This document shows, in pieces, positions 35,000 to 49,200 of a DNA stretch of 64,000 nt. A model generated the notes under the pieces. The model was not told the DNA's origin. It did no database searches and saw only the letters and a program-made list of their open reading frames with translations. The position numbers were made by a program, and so were the translations under genes. This DNA is from Clytia hemisphaerica (taxonomy: Eukaryota > Cnidaria > Hydrozoa > Leptothecata > Clytiidae): assembly GCA_902728285.1 (NCBI GenBank), contig CACVBU010000789.1:149027-213026 (forward strand), given 5' to 3'. Position 1 is the stretch's first letter, and each line of letters starts with the position of its first letter.

Positions 35000-35470
35000 A
35001 ATCAAATGACTTTGGAGGTTCGGTGAAATGGTGATCGAATTGTCATCCCATGTTTTGTCAGATAGTCATAAGTTAGAGCAGTTGACGATATACTACTACA
35101 GTACTATACTATGTACTAATAGACTAAAGACCTTTCCGTAATCTTAGTATGTTAAAACAGTTACGTGGTCACAAACTAGCATCCCGCTGAAAGTTGTATC
35201 AAAGATTACCGTCAACTGCCAGGCCATATTTAAGAAAGGCAGGGCAGCGTCCGTTGGTGGTCAAAAAGGGCACTTTTTCTTGTGTTTTTCTGCTAAAAAG
35301 GCTGTTTTTACCAAAATTTTAGAGACTTCAGGAGGGGCAGCGTCCGATGACCGGACGCTAAAAGGGCATGAAAAATGGCCTGACTGCTCTCTAATCTTAC
35401 TTCTTGGGACTATCTGACAAAAAATGGGACTGCCATTCTTCGGCCACACCATTTCACAGTCCGTCACAAA
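35000..35470. repeat. Fragments of TACCGTCAAC- and CAGTTAGTC-type elements
   Basis: AAGTTAGAGCAGTTGACG (about 35069) and GGGACTATCTGACAAAAAATG (about 35406, quoted without its last base as GGGACTATCTGACAAAAAAT) match subterminal sequence of the element at 59464-59684. ACTAGCATCCCGCTGAAAG (about 35175) resembles the start of the CAGTTAGTC-TIR elements. The order is rearranged, so these are remnants. Confidence 0.6.
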
Positions 35471-35741
35471 CATTGATATTCAAAAAAACTTAACATCCTT
35501 ACAAAGTTTGTCTTTTTGATCTCCCAAACATTGGTTTTAAGCGTTCACTTCTACAATAATTTATATAATTACTCTTTTGGTCAGTCGGGTTCAACATATA
35601 CGAGTGTTTTAGTCACGTGACTAAGGGGCCGTCGACAATCCTTTTTTTTAACGGCTTCAGGCCGTAAGGGGGGAGGGGTCAACCTTTATGCCGTCAAAAA
35701 TAGTTAAAGAAGGAAAATCTCCCTTACAATAGAGAAGCTCC

Positions 35742-36231
35742 CATAGTGGGTACCCCCCTTGAAAAAGGGGGGGGGTTTGAGAATTTTACTGAATTCAAAA
35801 GGGGCTTGTGAAAATTTCAAATAAAAGGTGTGGCTTGGACAAAAAGAGGGGGTTAATTTTTAAGGGGGGGGGGCTTGGAAGATTTGGCAATTTGTAGAAG
35901 AGTGTTTTCCATTCATTTTTAAATTTCTCAACTATCATCAATTTCCAAGCAAAAACTGTTTCTACAATTCTTGATGGAGTGTGTTGCTTTTTCAACCTTT
36001 GCAAGACAGTTGCTTTTATTCTTCATTTTAACAACCTTGAAATGTAGTTAGAGATTGTAAGAGTTTGTGCATAAAAAGGGCGAAAAACAGGGGGGGGAGT
36101 TGAACTTAAATCTGGGAAAAAGAGGGGGGTTGAATAAAAAGAAGGGGGGATCAAGGAATTCTCCTTTTTAAGAGGGGGTTGAACTAGAAGAAGGGGTTGC
36201 CATCGGGCTTGATACCCCTATGCCCACTATG
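35742..36231. mobile_element. CATAGT-TIR, G-rich foldback element, copy 1
   Basis: The left CATAGTGGGTACCCCCC and the right CCCCTATGCCCACTATG are inverted. The interior has many GGGGGG runs after GA-rich spacers. Flanks GCTCC and ACTCC may be a decayed 5-bp duplication. It is the same family as 47759-48146. Confidence 0.8.
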
Positions 36232-37250
36232 ACTCCTCGTAGTGTCCCAAAGTCTTGAAAAATACTAAGAAACCATACAATCCATCACTTCTGCATACTT
36301 TTCAATCGTATATTGAGAAATATAATTCATCACGTGACCCTATTAGGCAATTCCCACCCCTGCCCTCATGGTAAAAACCGCTATTCGTATCACGCCCTGA
36401 CTCGCCTCGGGTGAAATTATAAGGTCACAACTCAAAACCACATGTTTTCCGGTGGAAAAAAGAAGCATTTCAATGTTAGCAAAGAAATATAACGCAAAAG
36501 AACATGCAAGGGAAAGGTAATTTCAGGCCTTTAAAAGTTTATTTTTTTCAATAAATTCTTTGCCGTTAAGAGGAAGGGGGGAGGGGGTCAGTTAAAAAAA
36601 AGGATTTTATTTTGTCAATGGCCCCTAAAGTGCCTACTAAAACAACCCGGGGTAATTGTCGAAGTAACACAGATTATTCTTAAAGTAAATAAATATCTTT
36701 TGGCATTGACGATCAGATATAATATAATATATTATATTTCTTTAATTCATAAATACAAAAATTTATTTTGCATTTACGAAAAATAAAAAACAAAAATTAT
36801 ATTACATACTAAAAACCCCGGTCTTTTAATCTTGTCTAACTTTCGATCTTGAAACGTTTAAAACACCTGTCCGCCCAATATCCACCCAATCATCTTAAAT
36901 TCACTTTAATTGTCCTTTGGCTTTCAAAAAATGGTATTTAAAAACTATGAATTTATGATCATTACAAGAAACAAAAAGTTTGATGCTTCATTAGTGAAAT
37001 ATTCAACAAATTCCTAGCTTCAATTTTCAGTGGCCGTTATTCTAACAGTTTGTTTATTTTGCAATTTTTGTGTCACACAAACTTTCTATGTCGTTTGTAA
37101 TAATTATTCATTGTCAAATTTTGTTCTCCATTGTTCTTACAGTCAAGTCAGGATCGATGGTGACATCTAAGAATAAAAGTAAAGGATGATCAGAACTAGA
37201 ATTTTTGGTTTATATGTTTAACCTGTTATACTTTTTGTATTTTACAGAAA

Positions 37251-40200
37251 ATGGATGAGGTTGATAAAATTATCATTCACACTCTGAGACAAATAGGATG
37301 GTAAGTCAAGATATTTTTTTAAGATCAAATCATTTTTTTAAATTTTTGTTATTGAATTGATTATTTTTGTATCTTAATCACCCATAATAACAAAGATGTA
37401 TTAAAACAGGCTAGTAAATTTCATGATCCTAGAAATCCTCAGATGTTAATAATTTAATGAATTAATTAAATTTAGCCCTTTTTGTATCAAATTTGTTTAC
37501 CAAACAATTAAAATTGATTTCAAGTTTCTATATTATATCAATTAAAAGCTTCTAAGAAACTTAATCAGAATAATTTTGATAAATTTTAATTCTAAATCAA
37601 TTTTTCCAATGAAGTAGGTTTTTAACATGAATGGTTAAAGAAGCAATACTTATTGTTTCTTTTTTCTTCAAGTGATATTTCAGATGCTGTTGTTACAATC
37701 AGGGAGTTTTCTGTGGAACTTGTCGTTCAAGCTGCATCCAAATGTTTGTTTACTATAAGTGAGCAATATAATATTCCTTCTGCATTACCACCAAGCATGT
37801 CAGCTAAATTCAGGATCGGTTCCTCGTTGGCTGCAGCCTGCCAGGTATGTTGTGTAATTCTTATGTATGTATTGAACTTCGATATTGTCAATATTGTTAA
37901 TCATTGTTCATTTTCTTTCCTTTTACATAGTGATTGCAAATGAAATTTAGAAATTTTCGATGTTATTTATTTTTAAATTGAAAGTAACACTGTCAGATAT
38001 CGTTATTTCCATTCTATGTTTTCATTAATAGTAATGCCAAAATATCCCCTTTATATACAGCCCCTTATAATATTTAAGATGACTAAAAGTTTATTTTTGA
38101 TAAAGAAATCTCCCATTTTGGATTTTTCCTGCATTGTAACGGTTTCAAGATGATTTTTTCTGGGATCCTAGTTTGATTTCAGAGTTTAGTGTTAATTCAA
38201 TTTATTTTTATCTTGCCCTATGAAGTATTTTTATTGGACCTGCCTTAAGGCGCCCCTATAAATTTTCCTATGAATTTTAACCTGTGTCCGTCCGTCCATC
38301 TATCCATCCATCCATCTGTTATTAGGTTTTCTCAGGATTGGCTCTTTAGATCTTTTGTACAATGATGCAAGAGGATAATGCCCAAATTAAAATGAAAATT
38401 TGGCTGCTATACATGTTTTTATAGAAGAATGGGCCAAATTCAATATTTTTTCATAAGCACATTACCAATTACTTAGTTATTAGCTTTTCTCGAGATTAGC
38501 TCATTCATTCTTTATGATTTTTTACACAAAGGTGCATAAGTATGGAAAGATAATGTGGAAAAAATTTGGGGGCAAATTCCACCCAAAAATGGCTAAAAAA
38601 GGGATTTCTGGACTGCTGAAAACTGGATCATTTATTTTTCCAGATTTTTTTGCATGAAAGTAGGGTGCCTCATCAATAAAAGTTGGGTGAAGCAGATTTT
38701 CATGAAAACATTTTTCTCTCCTCAAAAATTGAACCTTTATCCATAAAAATAACAATTTATAAGCATTCATCAATATTCTTTTTCCTTCCAATCCTTTCCC
38801 TTAGTACCACCCCAATGAACAAAGGGAACAATCAATGATGAAAACATACGAAATAATAATAAATCGTCACTATTTGTGTTCCGAATGATTGTTTTAACGG
38901 TCACGCTCACGTAAATATCAATTATATATGTGTTTAAATGCATGACCAGGTGGGTCCATAAAAATATGACTTGTTTATTCCACATGAATTTGTGTACAAA
39001 ATAACAATTACTTTTAAATGATATTTTCAGGACCTAGGATACAAAGGAGAGATTGGATATCAAACTTTTCTTTATGCGAACGAGCATGAATTACGTAAAG
39101 TGATGATGTTTCTGATCGAGAAATTACCCAAAGAAAGTGGAGAAACTATTGATGAACCACTTGGTAGGGTTCGGCTTTACCTTCTTTATAATGTTGGGTT
39201 TGTGTGTGTGCTATCATCCACCAATTATATCTTATGTAATATCGATAGGATATCATTTGACATATTGAGCCCTTTGTACGTTGTATCCCAGCTGAAATAA
39301 AATGTAAAGGCAACGTCCTTATCTTATAAACCCATTAGAATAACGGTATGAATATTGACACAATGTTGTATCTTTATGTAAGTTAGGATGATATTATTGA
39401 ATCAAGGCTTTGATTGTTTTTAGGGAAGGGTGTTCTGCTAAACAGAAGGATAGCAGCAGAGCTGAAGAAGCAGTTATCTTTCCCATGGACACCTGCTTAT
39501 TGCAAGAAGAGAAATATGATGAATTCTTCAAACAATAATTGGTTTTTGCAGGTATCTTCCTTTGCTTCCCTTCCTACTACTTGGCATAATTTATAAAATT
39601 AGAGATATTATATTTCCCACTTACGTTTACGTTTTGTTCTATTTTCAAAGACTCTATCTAGCCTATCCGATCAATCTGATTTGTCCATTGCAACCTCGAA
39701 ACAATCAGCACTCATTAGAAGTGTTCTGGAAGTTAGACAATATCTTTGAAAGTAAAGCATACATAAATACGAAACCTGTATGAGAAAGTAATTCATTGTT
39801 TTTTCTAGGGTACATCGTCATTTAATCCTGTCAACACATGTCAACTTCAATACCCCATTGGAATGAGCAACCCAAAGAAAATTTCTAAAGGTATATACTT
39901 TATACATATTTCTTAATTCTACCTTCCCTTGTTTCAAAACATTATTATTATTCACCGGTTCATATTTTTACGCTCGGAGAAACCTTAGATAGAAAATCTG
40001 CGTTTATTCTGGTTTACTTTTCTCAACTTCAGTTGAGCTAGAATCTGAGACTGTCTGTCTGTCAGCCAGTCTGTCTGTCTGTCATCTCAAAACTCGAGGG
40101 CAGTCTAGAGACTTCAAAAATGGTCGGATTCGGCTGAAATTTTGCACACTAAGTGAAAAAACAACTATTATTGTTTCTTGGGTGAATATCTGGGTGTTTT

Positions 40201-43200
40201 TTGGACCTACATACCTCCGGGTACTCCGGTGGAGGTCCTTTAATTAACCAATTCCCACCATCAAGCATGTTTCAATATTCAATAAAATTGATTTTTAAAG
40301 CCAGAACTATTCAAAAATTGCCGGAACAACCTATTTTCGCTGGAAAGACAGTATTTCTTGAATTTCTCGAGCTGTACTTTATATTTTTTTATGAAATTTT
40401 GCACACTGATGCAAAACTGTGCAAAATGACAATACCTAAAATGTGACGGAGCCCAATTTTCGAAAAACATTTTTTTCCGGCCGAAAATGCCGGAAATATG
40501 CCGGAAAAACCGTTTTTTTTTACATTTTCTCGAATTTTCATCCTTATTTTTCTCTGATTTTTTGCAGAATGATGTGTATTCGCAATGCTCAAAACATGAC
40601 CGAGTTCGATTTTTGAGAAAATGTTTTTTCCGGCCAAAAAAGCCGGAAATTTCCGTTTTTGCAGATTTTCATTGGATTTTTTCGTTTCATGTCTTTGTTT
40701 TTTTTCAAACAAAAACATCATTTATAAGAATGTCCACGATTAAGCATGGTTCAATTTTCAATGAAACTGATTTTGGTAAAGGAACTTTCTAAAAATCGCC
40801 AGAACAGCCGAGAATCGCCGGATTCCATGAATTTCTCGAGTTGTTCTCGTATTATTCTGCATTTTCATACTATTCTTCTCATTTTTCAATTGTCTTATTA
40901 CATCAATCTTCAGGTAGGTCCATTCAGCATGTAGCTTGTTTTTCTTCATTTTTTCAAAATTTTGATTTTAAGGGCCTGGTCGTGAGTTTTAGCCTTAAAA
41001 CGAGGCTAAAAATTTTTGGGCCCACTGGAGACTTCAAAAATTGTCCGATTGGCTGAAATTTTGCACACTTGTTCCTTGGGTGAATATCTGGGGTTGCTTT
41101 TTCATATTTTAAATTTTTTGATTTTTTCTGGCCTGGAGACTAATCTTTGTGCTACACTGTGCTACATATGGGCCTACGAGGAATTGAAAAGATACTGAAG
41201 TTGAGCAAGTGTGGTTACTCTTAGGTGCCAAATAAACGCCCCCCCCCGCTTGTTAATTTTTCGAAAATGCCTGACTTTAGCCTATATTTACCTTAATTTT
41301 GGGTTTTCAGAAGTACAATTTCCGACCCCCCCGGCAATTAGGTCCCCCCCCCCGTCTATTAAAATTTCGTAAATTTTCCAACCCCCCCGTCTATTCGAAC
41401 CCCCCCGTTTATTCGAACCCCCCGTCTATTTGGCACCTAAGAGTAGCACATTTTCTATGATATGTAGAGGAAAATATGCTTTTTTATGTACCAACAAACA
41501 TAAATCAGAAAGGCAATATTTGCTAGCCGTACGATTACTACTAATAACTGTGGAATATAAACTAACGCCATGAAATAATGGCTTGAGTTTGTTTAGGTGG
41601 GTATCAAAACAAATGAGAGAGAATATGCAACCTTAGGGGTGACCAAGCCAGTAGTAAACAATCTTACTGTTCTTCTTCTTCGTAGAAGACAAAGAAGCAT
41701 TTGGGCAAATGAAATATATTTGCAATCAACCAATCAATTCTCGTGATCTTTATGCATCTCTGGCGGAAGAGAACTCCTGTTTGGTTGCCAAAGAACGAGA
41801 ATGGGAGAAAGAGTGGAACCAATCTGGAATCATGTCTCGTCTCACAGAGCAGGTATACCAGAATACAATTGCAACTTCAATCGCAAACATAATATTCTAC
41901 GAAATGGAAGGTATCCTCGACTCCAAAAGTCTAAAGTAACCTCACTAGAGCAAGCATATACTCTTGGTTGGCTACCTTGAAATCTTTCTTAAAATGACCC
42001 AAAATTGAATTCTACAAAAATTCACAGACCGTTATACCCTTTGAAGTATTTTTGTCATAAGAGCTTTGTCTATCCTAACCTGGTCACCAACTACACAAAT
42101 CAAATAACGTTGCATGGACGTTAAAAGAGCGTCACAAGGACGTTAAAACATTTTTTGTTGATGTTAGATTGACATTATTATTACGTTGTGGTACCAGCAT
42201 CATCAAGTGTTTTTTTCTCTTTTGGACCTACCCCGGTGGAGGTCCTATAAATTAACCTTTCTCCGTTCGTTCGTCTGTTCGTTCGTTATTAGGTTTCCTC
42301 ATGATTGGCTCGTTAGTTTCTTCTGATTTTTTGCACAAAGATGCATAACTATAAACCCTCGAATGTGACGGAGCCCGATTTTCAAAAAAAAAAAAAATTT
42401 GTATTAGCTTTTTTCGAGATAGGCTCTTTTATTCTTTATGATTTTTTGCACAAAGATGCACAACTATAAACCCTCGAATGTGACGGAGCTCGATTTTTGG
42501 AAAAAAAATTTGGGGTAAATTTCAGCTAAAAAAGGGCTAAAAAAGGGTTTTTTTGGATTTGTTATTTTCTGACTTTTTGCATGAAAGTAGGTAAAAGATG
42601 GCTCAAGCAGATTTTTGTAAAAAAAAATTTTTCAGCTCAAAAAACGCATATTTATCTATAAGAATCACAATTAATAAGCATACATCAATGTTCTTAAAAT
42701 TACTGAATTTTTTGATGAGATGTTTTTTTGCTCTCGAAGTCTTGAATATGAAAGAATATTTCAAGAGCATGAAATTTTGGTTTCTTAACGTGATTTTTTA
42801 TAAGAAACGACTAATTTTAATAGATCGTCACTATTTGTGTTCTGAATGATTGTTTAATGGTCACGCTCACGTAGATATCAATTATATATGTGTTAAATGC
42901 ATAACCAGGTAGGTCCATAAAAGTATCACTTGTTTTTTTTAGGAATATAAAAATCAAAAGCGTGAGCGTCTGTTGAAGAAGATAAAAGAGAAACTACGTT
43001 ACAATGTTGAGAATGAGACTTTGAGCAATGTCGCATCTGGAACCAAATTAAATGATTTGCTAGATGCCATGTCAGGTATGATTTAAACTGATATGATATG
43101 ATATCTTTCCATAAATTTCCAATTTAAGAATCCTCAAATAATGTATAAATAATAGAAAAGCTATTAAAACATCAAGTCACAGAACAAAAATAGACATTCG

Positions 43201-46200
43201 TTTGATATAAGTTAGGAAGGAGTTTCTTACAAAGAGATTCTTCTAATTTCAATCTAAAACCAAAGCATACTTTATTTCATTTTCAATTTTTCAAGGTAAA
43301 AACAACCAAAAGTCAGGAAAAGGCTCAAGATTCACTCATGCTGAAAAACTACAATTTGCTCCTGTAAGTTTTTAAACTTATCTGAATAACGGTAAACTTT
43401 TTGGTTGACACAAATTTTGATGAAACATCTAAACAGATTTTAATTGTAACGGTTAAAATTCCAAAATTTGAATGATCATAGACTAAACTATTCTAAGTAA
43501 GCATGGTGGTCTAAATTTGAAGGCCTTACAAACGCGTGCCTGCATGTTAATTTTGTCGAGGCTGATTTTGTCGAAGCTTTCGATTTTGGGATGTAGGGGC
43601 TAGGAAGCGATTAAAAATATCATTCACAAGGGTTTAGTTGATTCTCGTTAAATCCTTAGTACTTTGCTATTCATGATATGCACCATTACAATGTCTCCCA
43701 CGGGTCTAACAGCATTGGTTGAAAGTAACGTATTGACTGATTTTACGTCACTTACATCCAATCAGCTATTGGGTCCGTGATGCAATGTCAGAAGACATTG
43801 CAATGGTGCATATCATGAATTACGCACCGACCTTTATATATATATCCCTTGACCAAGCTATATCCGCCATCTTTGACTGGAGTTTTTTTGGAATTGGTAC
43901 CCGAGAAGAAGCCATTGCAGTGTTAAAGATTAACGTCTAATGGCGCTACATCATCAAAAGTTTTTGAGGGAGAGTATTTCTAACGTCATCGATACATTTA
44001 CACGGCTATTGAGTAGTGCCACCATTAGGGTACCACTTTTCAAAAAACTCCGATCAAAGACACTGCTTGGCAGAGATTGAGAAACTTGGTCCAGGGTATA
44101 TAAAGGTCAGTGGAATTACGTTTGATTGGATCGCGGTGATCAAATTTAGAACGCCACGTAGGCAGGCTATAAATCCTTCATGAGTCATATTCGCAGGTAC
44201 CAGATGTAATTGTGCTTTGTGTTCTTTTTCTTCTCTAAAGGATGAAGAAGTGGTTGCCGCACGAACACAGCAAAAGAAAGAGGAAGAAGAAGAAGCTCAG
44301 CAAGAAACTGAAGAGGTAAAACTTACGATAGTTTCTTTAAAATATTTCAAACGATTCTTGTAATCATGAACATATTCTTACAAATACTTCTTTCGTAGAC
44401 TTAAGATTTTTAAAATGATGATTTGGAACTCGTATAGGCAAGATTTTACGCCCAGGCTGTCATTTATAATGGAAAACAGACTAGAGCAATCGTACAATCC
44501 TCAGTAGCCAACTTAGGTAAAAAATGTGAATTATTCTCTTCATTTACTTCTAGGAAAGACAAGAAAAACGAGAAAAGGAGATAGATGACCTTCGAAACCA
44601 ATTGAATGAATTAACTGAACGTTTTGAGAACACTCAAATTACTATCAAACAATTGACAGCTCAAAAACAACAAGTAAGTAGAGACTTAAAAATATGTGAT
44701 GTCACATCCCTTAAACTTAAATCCTCCTAGGGGAAAAGGGAATTTCTAGTTAATGAGTACCATAAAAACTCAAATACTTCAAAACTTCGTAGGCCTTATT
44801 ATTTTTTTCGGTTTTCATGAATCGCATTCTTTCCTTTTAGCAACGAGTTTATTTACAACGACATTAACTTGTATTCAAAAATTAATTCTGGGTTTTGCAC
44901 AATAGAAACATAACATTTGTAAGTGACACAAACATCTTCATTCTTTGAGATATTGTTCAGTTTATTCGGGGTTTATTCCTGAAAGATAATTAATTCTCGG
45001 ATTCTTTAATTTAGATGGACGAGCAATCAGTGAAAATGGAAACTTCAAACAAAGATGCTGAAAATGCATACCGTGTGAAAAAGAAAACGTTCGATTTACT
45101 GCCCGAATCTGAAGAAAACCTCAACAAACTGATGGTAATAATATATCATATGTACGGTCGGTACAGATTTTTCTTCGATCACCGCAAAAGTTTACCATTA
45201 AATACCTTAGATTGGCCAATATGGTCTTAGCTGTAAGTTGATGGGAGCTGAGAATAGTTGAATATTATTTTCGCTAAATAGACTCAGGTAGCGAATACTT
45301 TTTGTTGGTTTTATTATTCTTAATGTATTAAAAACTGTGCTTATCAGGGTCTCGTTTTATATGCACAGCCTTTCAGTGTAAATTAGGTTTAAACTCAGAA
45401 AATCATTTCCATGTTGATGTAGTTATCAATTCTGTTTCCTTTTTCTTCTTTAGCAACTTGTTGAGAACAGTTCCCAGAAGTTGGTCACTCTAAACGAGCA
45501 ATGGGAAAAACATCGTGCTCCACTTATTCAGAAATATCGAGAACTGAAGGAACAAAGCAAAAATCGTCAAGTATAAAGAATTGAATTTCCATCATACTAG
45601 AAGATATTAATAGATGGACTTTTCCTATCTTTTTGCTAAAAAACGAAGTTATTATTGAGATTGAAGTTTGATATCTAAGATTACTTGTTACTATTATCTT
45701 AACTGATCTTGGACCATATTTCCAGATATATTTAGTTTTTTTAATGACCTAGTTAAAACGTCTGAATCAACAATACAGATTTCAGTTACGTGTAGTGCCG
45801 AATTCATTTTATGACTTTATTCTTTTCACTTTAGTCCGAAGTAGAAACACGAATCGAACAAATTCGCGTTCTTCGTGAAAAGATGAAATCAGTGACTGAC
45901 GATACTAGAGACAAAGAAGAAATGCTGAAGCAATTGGTAAAAAACATAAAGTTTTGAAATCCCCTTACCCTGGCCTTGTATCTCTCTCTGATATTGCGAT
46001 CATTATTTTGACACTTTTGTCTCTAGTCTCTAGCATGTTTAATTTAAGAAAAAGTAGGTGATGGTGAGGAAAACTTCTAAGGGCATTATTATACAGGGTG
46101 TGCCACAAAATAATCTGAACTTTTGAACTTTGACTTCTAAAAGTGATGGATTGATTCCCTCCTTTTAACCAAGTAGCTACGAGATAACCAAAACTATATG

Positions 46201-49200
46201 GATAGGACTTGCTTGTTTAGCTCTTTTGGACAGATGTATATCCAGGCGTTTTATCACTGCAACTTTCAGGTCAGCGAATATGAGAGTTTATCAAAAGATG
46301 TCAATCGTTCATCATACACCAAACGTATACTGGATATCGTTGCAAGCATCAAAAAACAAAGAGAACAGATTGCCAAGGTTTGACATTTTTACTTGCTGAA
46401 AGAAAGAAGTATTTGGTACAATGCTAAATTTTAGATCAACTCTTACTTTTATGAAAGATATCGATTTTTATAAAGCACTTTGAGGAGTGTGACGCAGCAG
46501 AAACACCATTTCCCAGAAGACATCCAAAGTTTTTATGGTGTACATTTTATCTTTAGATTCTGCTTGATACAAAGACTTTACAAAAAGACATAAATTTCTT
46601 GACTGGCAAACTAGATCGAACTTTTACCGTTACGGATGAACTCATCTTCAAGGTATGGTTTACTCCCCCCTCTCCCCGGTTCTCTTGCAAAAGCCATCAA
46701 ACTAAGACGATTCAATACTACTGATCTACACAATGTTCTTTGCAATGTGCTGCCTTTAAAAGACAGTGCTCCTAACGCCTTCAGTATTTGTAATAGTTGA
46801 AATCCTCATATAAATCTAGCAATCATCGACTCTTCTCTGCTCCACTGTGAAATAACATTTGACTACTACACAATAAATAGATAAAACACGAGTGAACGGT
46901 CAAAATCTTGGAAACTCAAAGACTCGAAGGAATAAGAAATCAAACTTTTCGAATTTAGCATTCAGTCAGTTTTGATAGACATTAAAAATGTTTTTGTTGG
47001 ACCTACCCCAGAGGTCCTTTAAATTAACTGATGTTCGTTCGTCCGTTTGTCTGTTACCAGCTTTTCTCAGGATTGGCTTTAGAACATTGCCTGTAGTACG
47101 GCTATCGTAATACTTTAAAAAGCTTCCAAATGATATTCTTATAATTGGAAGTGACACAAATTCGAGCATTGGTTGTCTCAACAAAACTATTGACTATTAT
47201 AATAACTCTTGTGTGGGACAATTTGGGTTATCGTATGCTAACGATGCCGGACATCGTTTCGCCTCCCACTTATCATTAAACGAACTACTTGCAGTGACGA
47301 CTTGTTTTCGAAAGAATAATTACGCAACATGGATCCACCCTAGATCTAAATTAAAACACCAAATCGATCATTTTATCGTAAAAAAGGAACATTTCAAATA
47401 TGTGATGGACGCTGGAGTCTCTCAAAACGTGATCGACTCAGACCATTCAGCCATAGTATGTAAACTTCGAATGATTTCACGCCTCAAAAAGAAAACTTCT
47501 CTACGAGATCGCCTGATACGTCTTGATTATAGTGGACTGAAAAGTGATGTAACCAGTCAAAATTTCTGTGCTTCCGTTATGGAGAATTACAATATTCAAC
47601 CCCCTTCAAACAGTCCATATACACGTTTATCTGACTCTGTCAAAGCGACATCTAGTACGCTTCCACAAAAAAAAGCCTTCACCAGGTTGGTTCACTGCAG
47701 CAGAGGATAGTTTAATTCCATTAATTGAAAGAAGAAACATTGCAATGTTGAAACATTTCATAGTTTGCCCCCCCCCCCCCTTTTTAATAGGGGGGGATGC
47801 CAACTTTCTGGAGGGCCTTTGTAGGGGGGGTACCGAGATCTGCCGAAAAAACTAGGGGGGATGGGAATGTAGGGGGGGGATCAAATAAAAAAGGGGGGGG
47901 GTTTGGAAATTTTGGTCAATTTTCTAATCAAATACAAATTGTCACAGTTTGTGTTTTAAAGTAAAAAAAATATGTAGTTCTTTCTTGTTGATAATTTTGC
48001 TGGTAGGTGGGAAAGCGAGTTTCCTTCGAAATGGATTTTCTGTAAAAAAAAAGGGGGGGATAAGATTTCATTACAAAAGGGGGGGATGGGTATATAGGGG
48101 GGGATGAAATAAACCTAGGGGGGTTCATACCCCTCTGCAAACTATGCATTTGTCAAGACCGCTTCGTTCTACCGCCGAGAAGCTGAAACAGGCTAGGAAA
48201 GCCCTAAAGCGTACAGTAGGGAAAGCTAAAAATGAATGGATTTTTTCGAAATGTAGTGAACTGAATAACGCCTCAAACACAGGGACTAAAGTGTTTTGGG
48301 AAAATATCAAACAACTCAGTGCTGGTCTGTGTAAAACAAAAGCTAGTGCTGTACCATCAATGAAAAAACCGGATGGTTCCATTTGTAAAACTCCGGAAGA
48401 AAACACGCTCGTTTTTCAAGATCACTTCAAAGCTTTGTATGGTCGTCAACCTATCTATGATGACTCAGTTCTCTCCTTACTTCAACCCAAAGAAGCCGTT
48501 ACCGGTCTTGATAACTTCCCCACTGATGAGGAGATAGTAAAGGCTACTTGTAAGCTAAAGAGAAAAGCTCCAGGTGATTCCGGAATTCCGCCACAAGTGT
48601 GGAAATCGATCATTCAAAATGAATCTACTTACGAAATTTTCAAATCCGTGATTTTAGACTTTTGGGAGAATGAAAAACCACCCCTAGAATGGGAGAAAGG
48701 ATTGCTAAAGGTTCTTCCAAAGAAAGGAGACCTTAGTATGCCCGGGAACTATCGTGGCATTATGCTACTTGAAACGTGTTATAAAATTGTAGCTATAATA
48801 TTGCATGACAGGCTCCGCCCTGTTGCCGAATCCCTAGACAACGAAGCGCAATGTGGTTTTCGATCAGGGAGAGGATGTGCGGATGGAGTTTTTACCGTCA
48901 AAATGGCTATAAAGAAGAGAAAAGAGCACGGCCTTGAATCTTGGGTCCTATTTTTGGATCTAGTTAAGGCATTCGATCGTGTCCCTCGTGAACTGTTGTG
49001 GCAGGTCTTAGAAATTTTTGGCATACCTGCTAAATTGATTCGCCTTTTAAAATCGCTACATGCTCGTGTCGAGGTGAAATTTGTTATTAATGATGTCACA
49101 AAGTCAATTGAAAGTATGATTGGAGTCAAACAGGGGGATATTTTGGGTCCTCTGTTGTTCATATTTTATCTTGCAGCCGTAATGATATCATGGCGTAATG

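Larger units (their letters stand above)
30169..37250. other. Intergenic region of nested repeats upstream of CCDC22
   Basis: No host gene was recognised. It holds at least six inverted-repeat elements and a tandem duplication, listed separately, plus T- and G-rich spacers. The last ~400 bases before 37251 should contain the CCDC22 promoter and 5' UTR. A TTTTACAG acceptor-like site ends at 37247, so a 5' UTR intron is possible. Confidence 0.55.
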
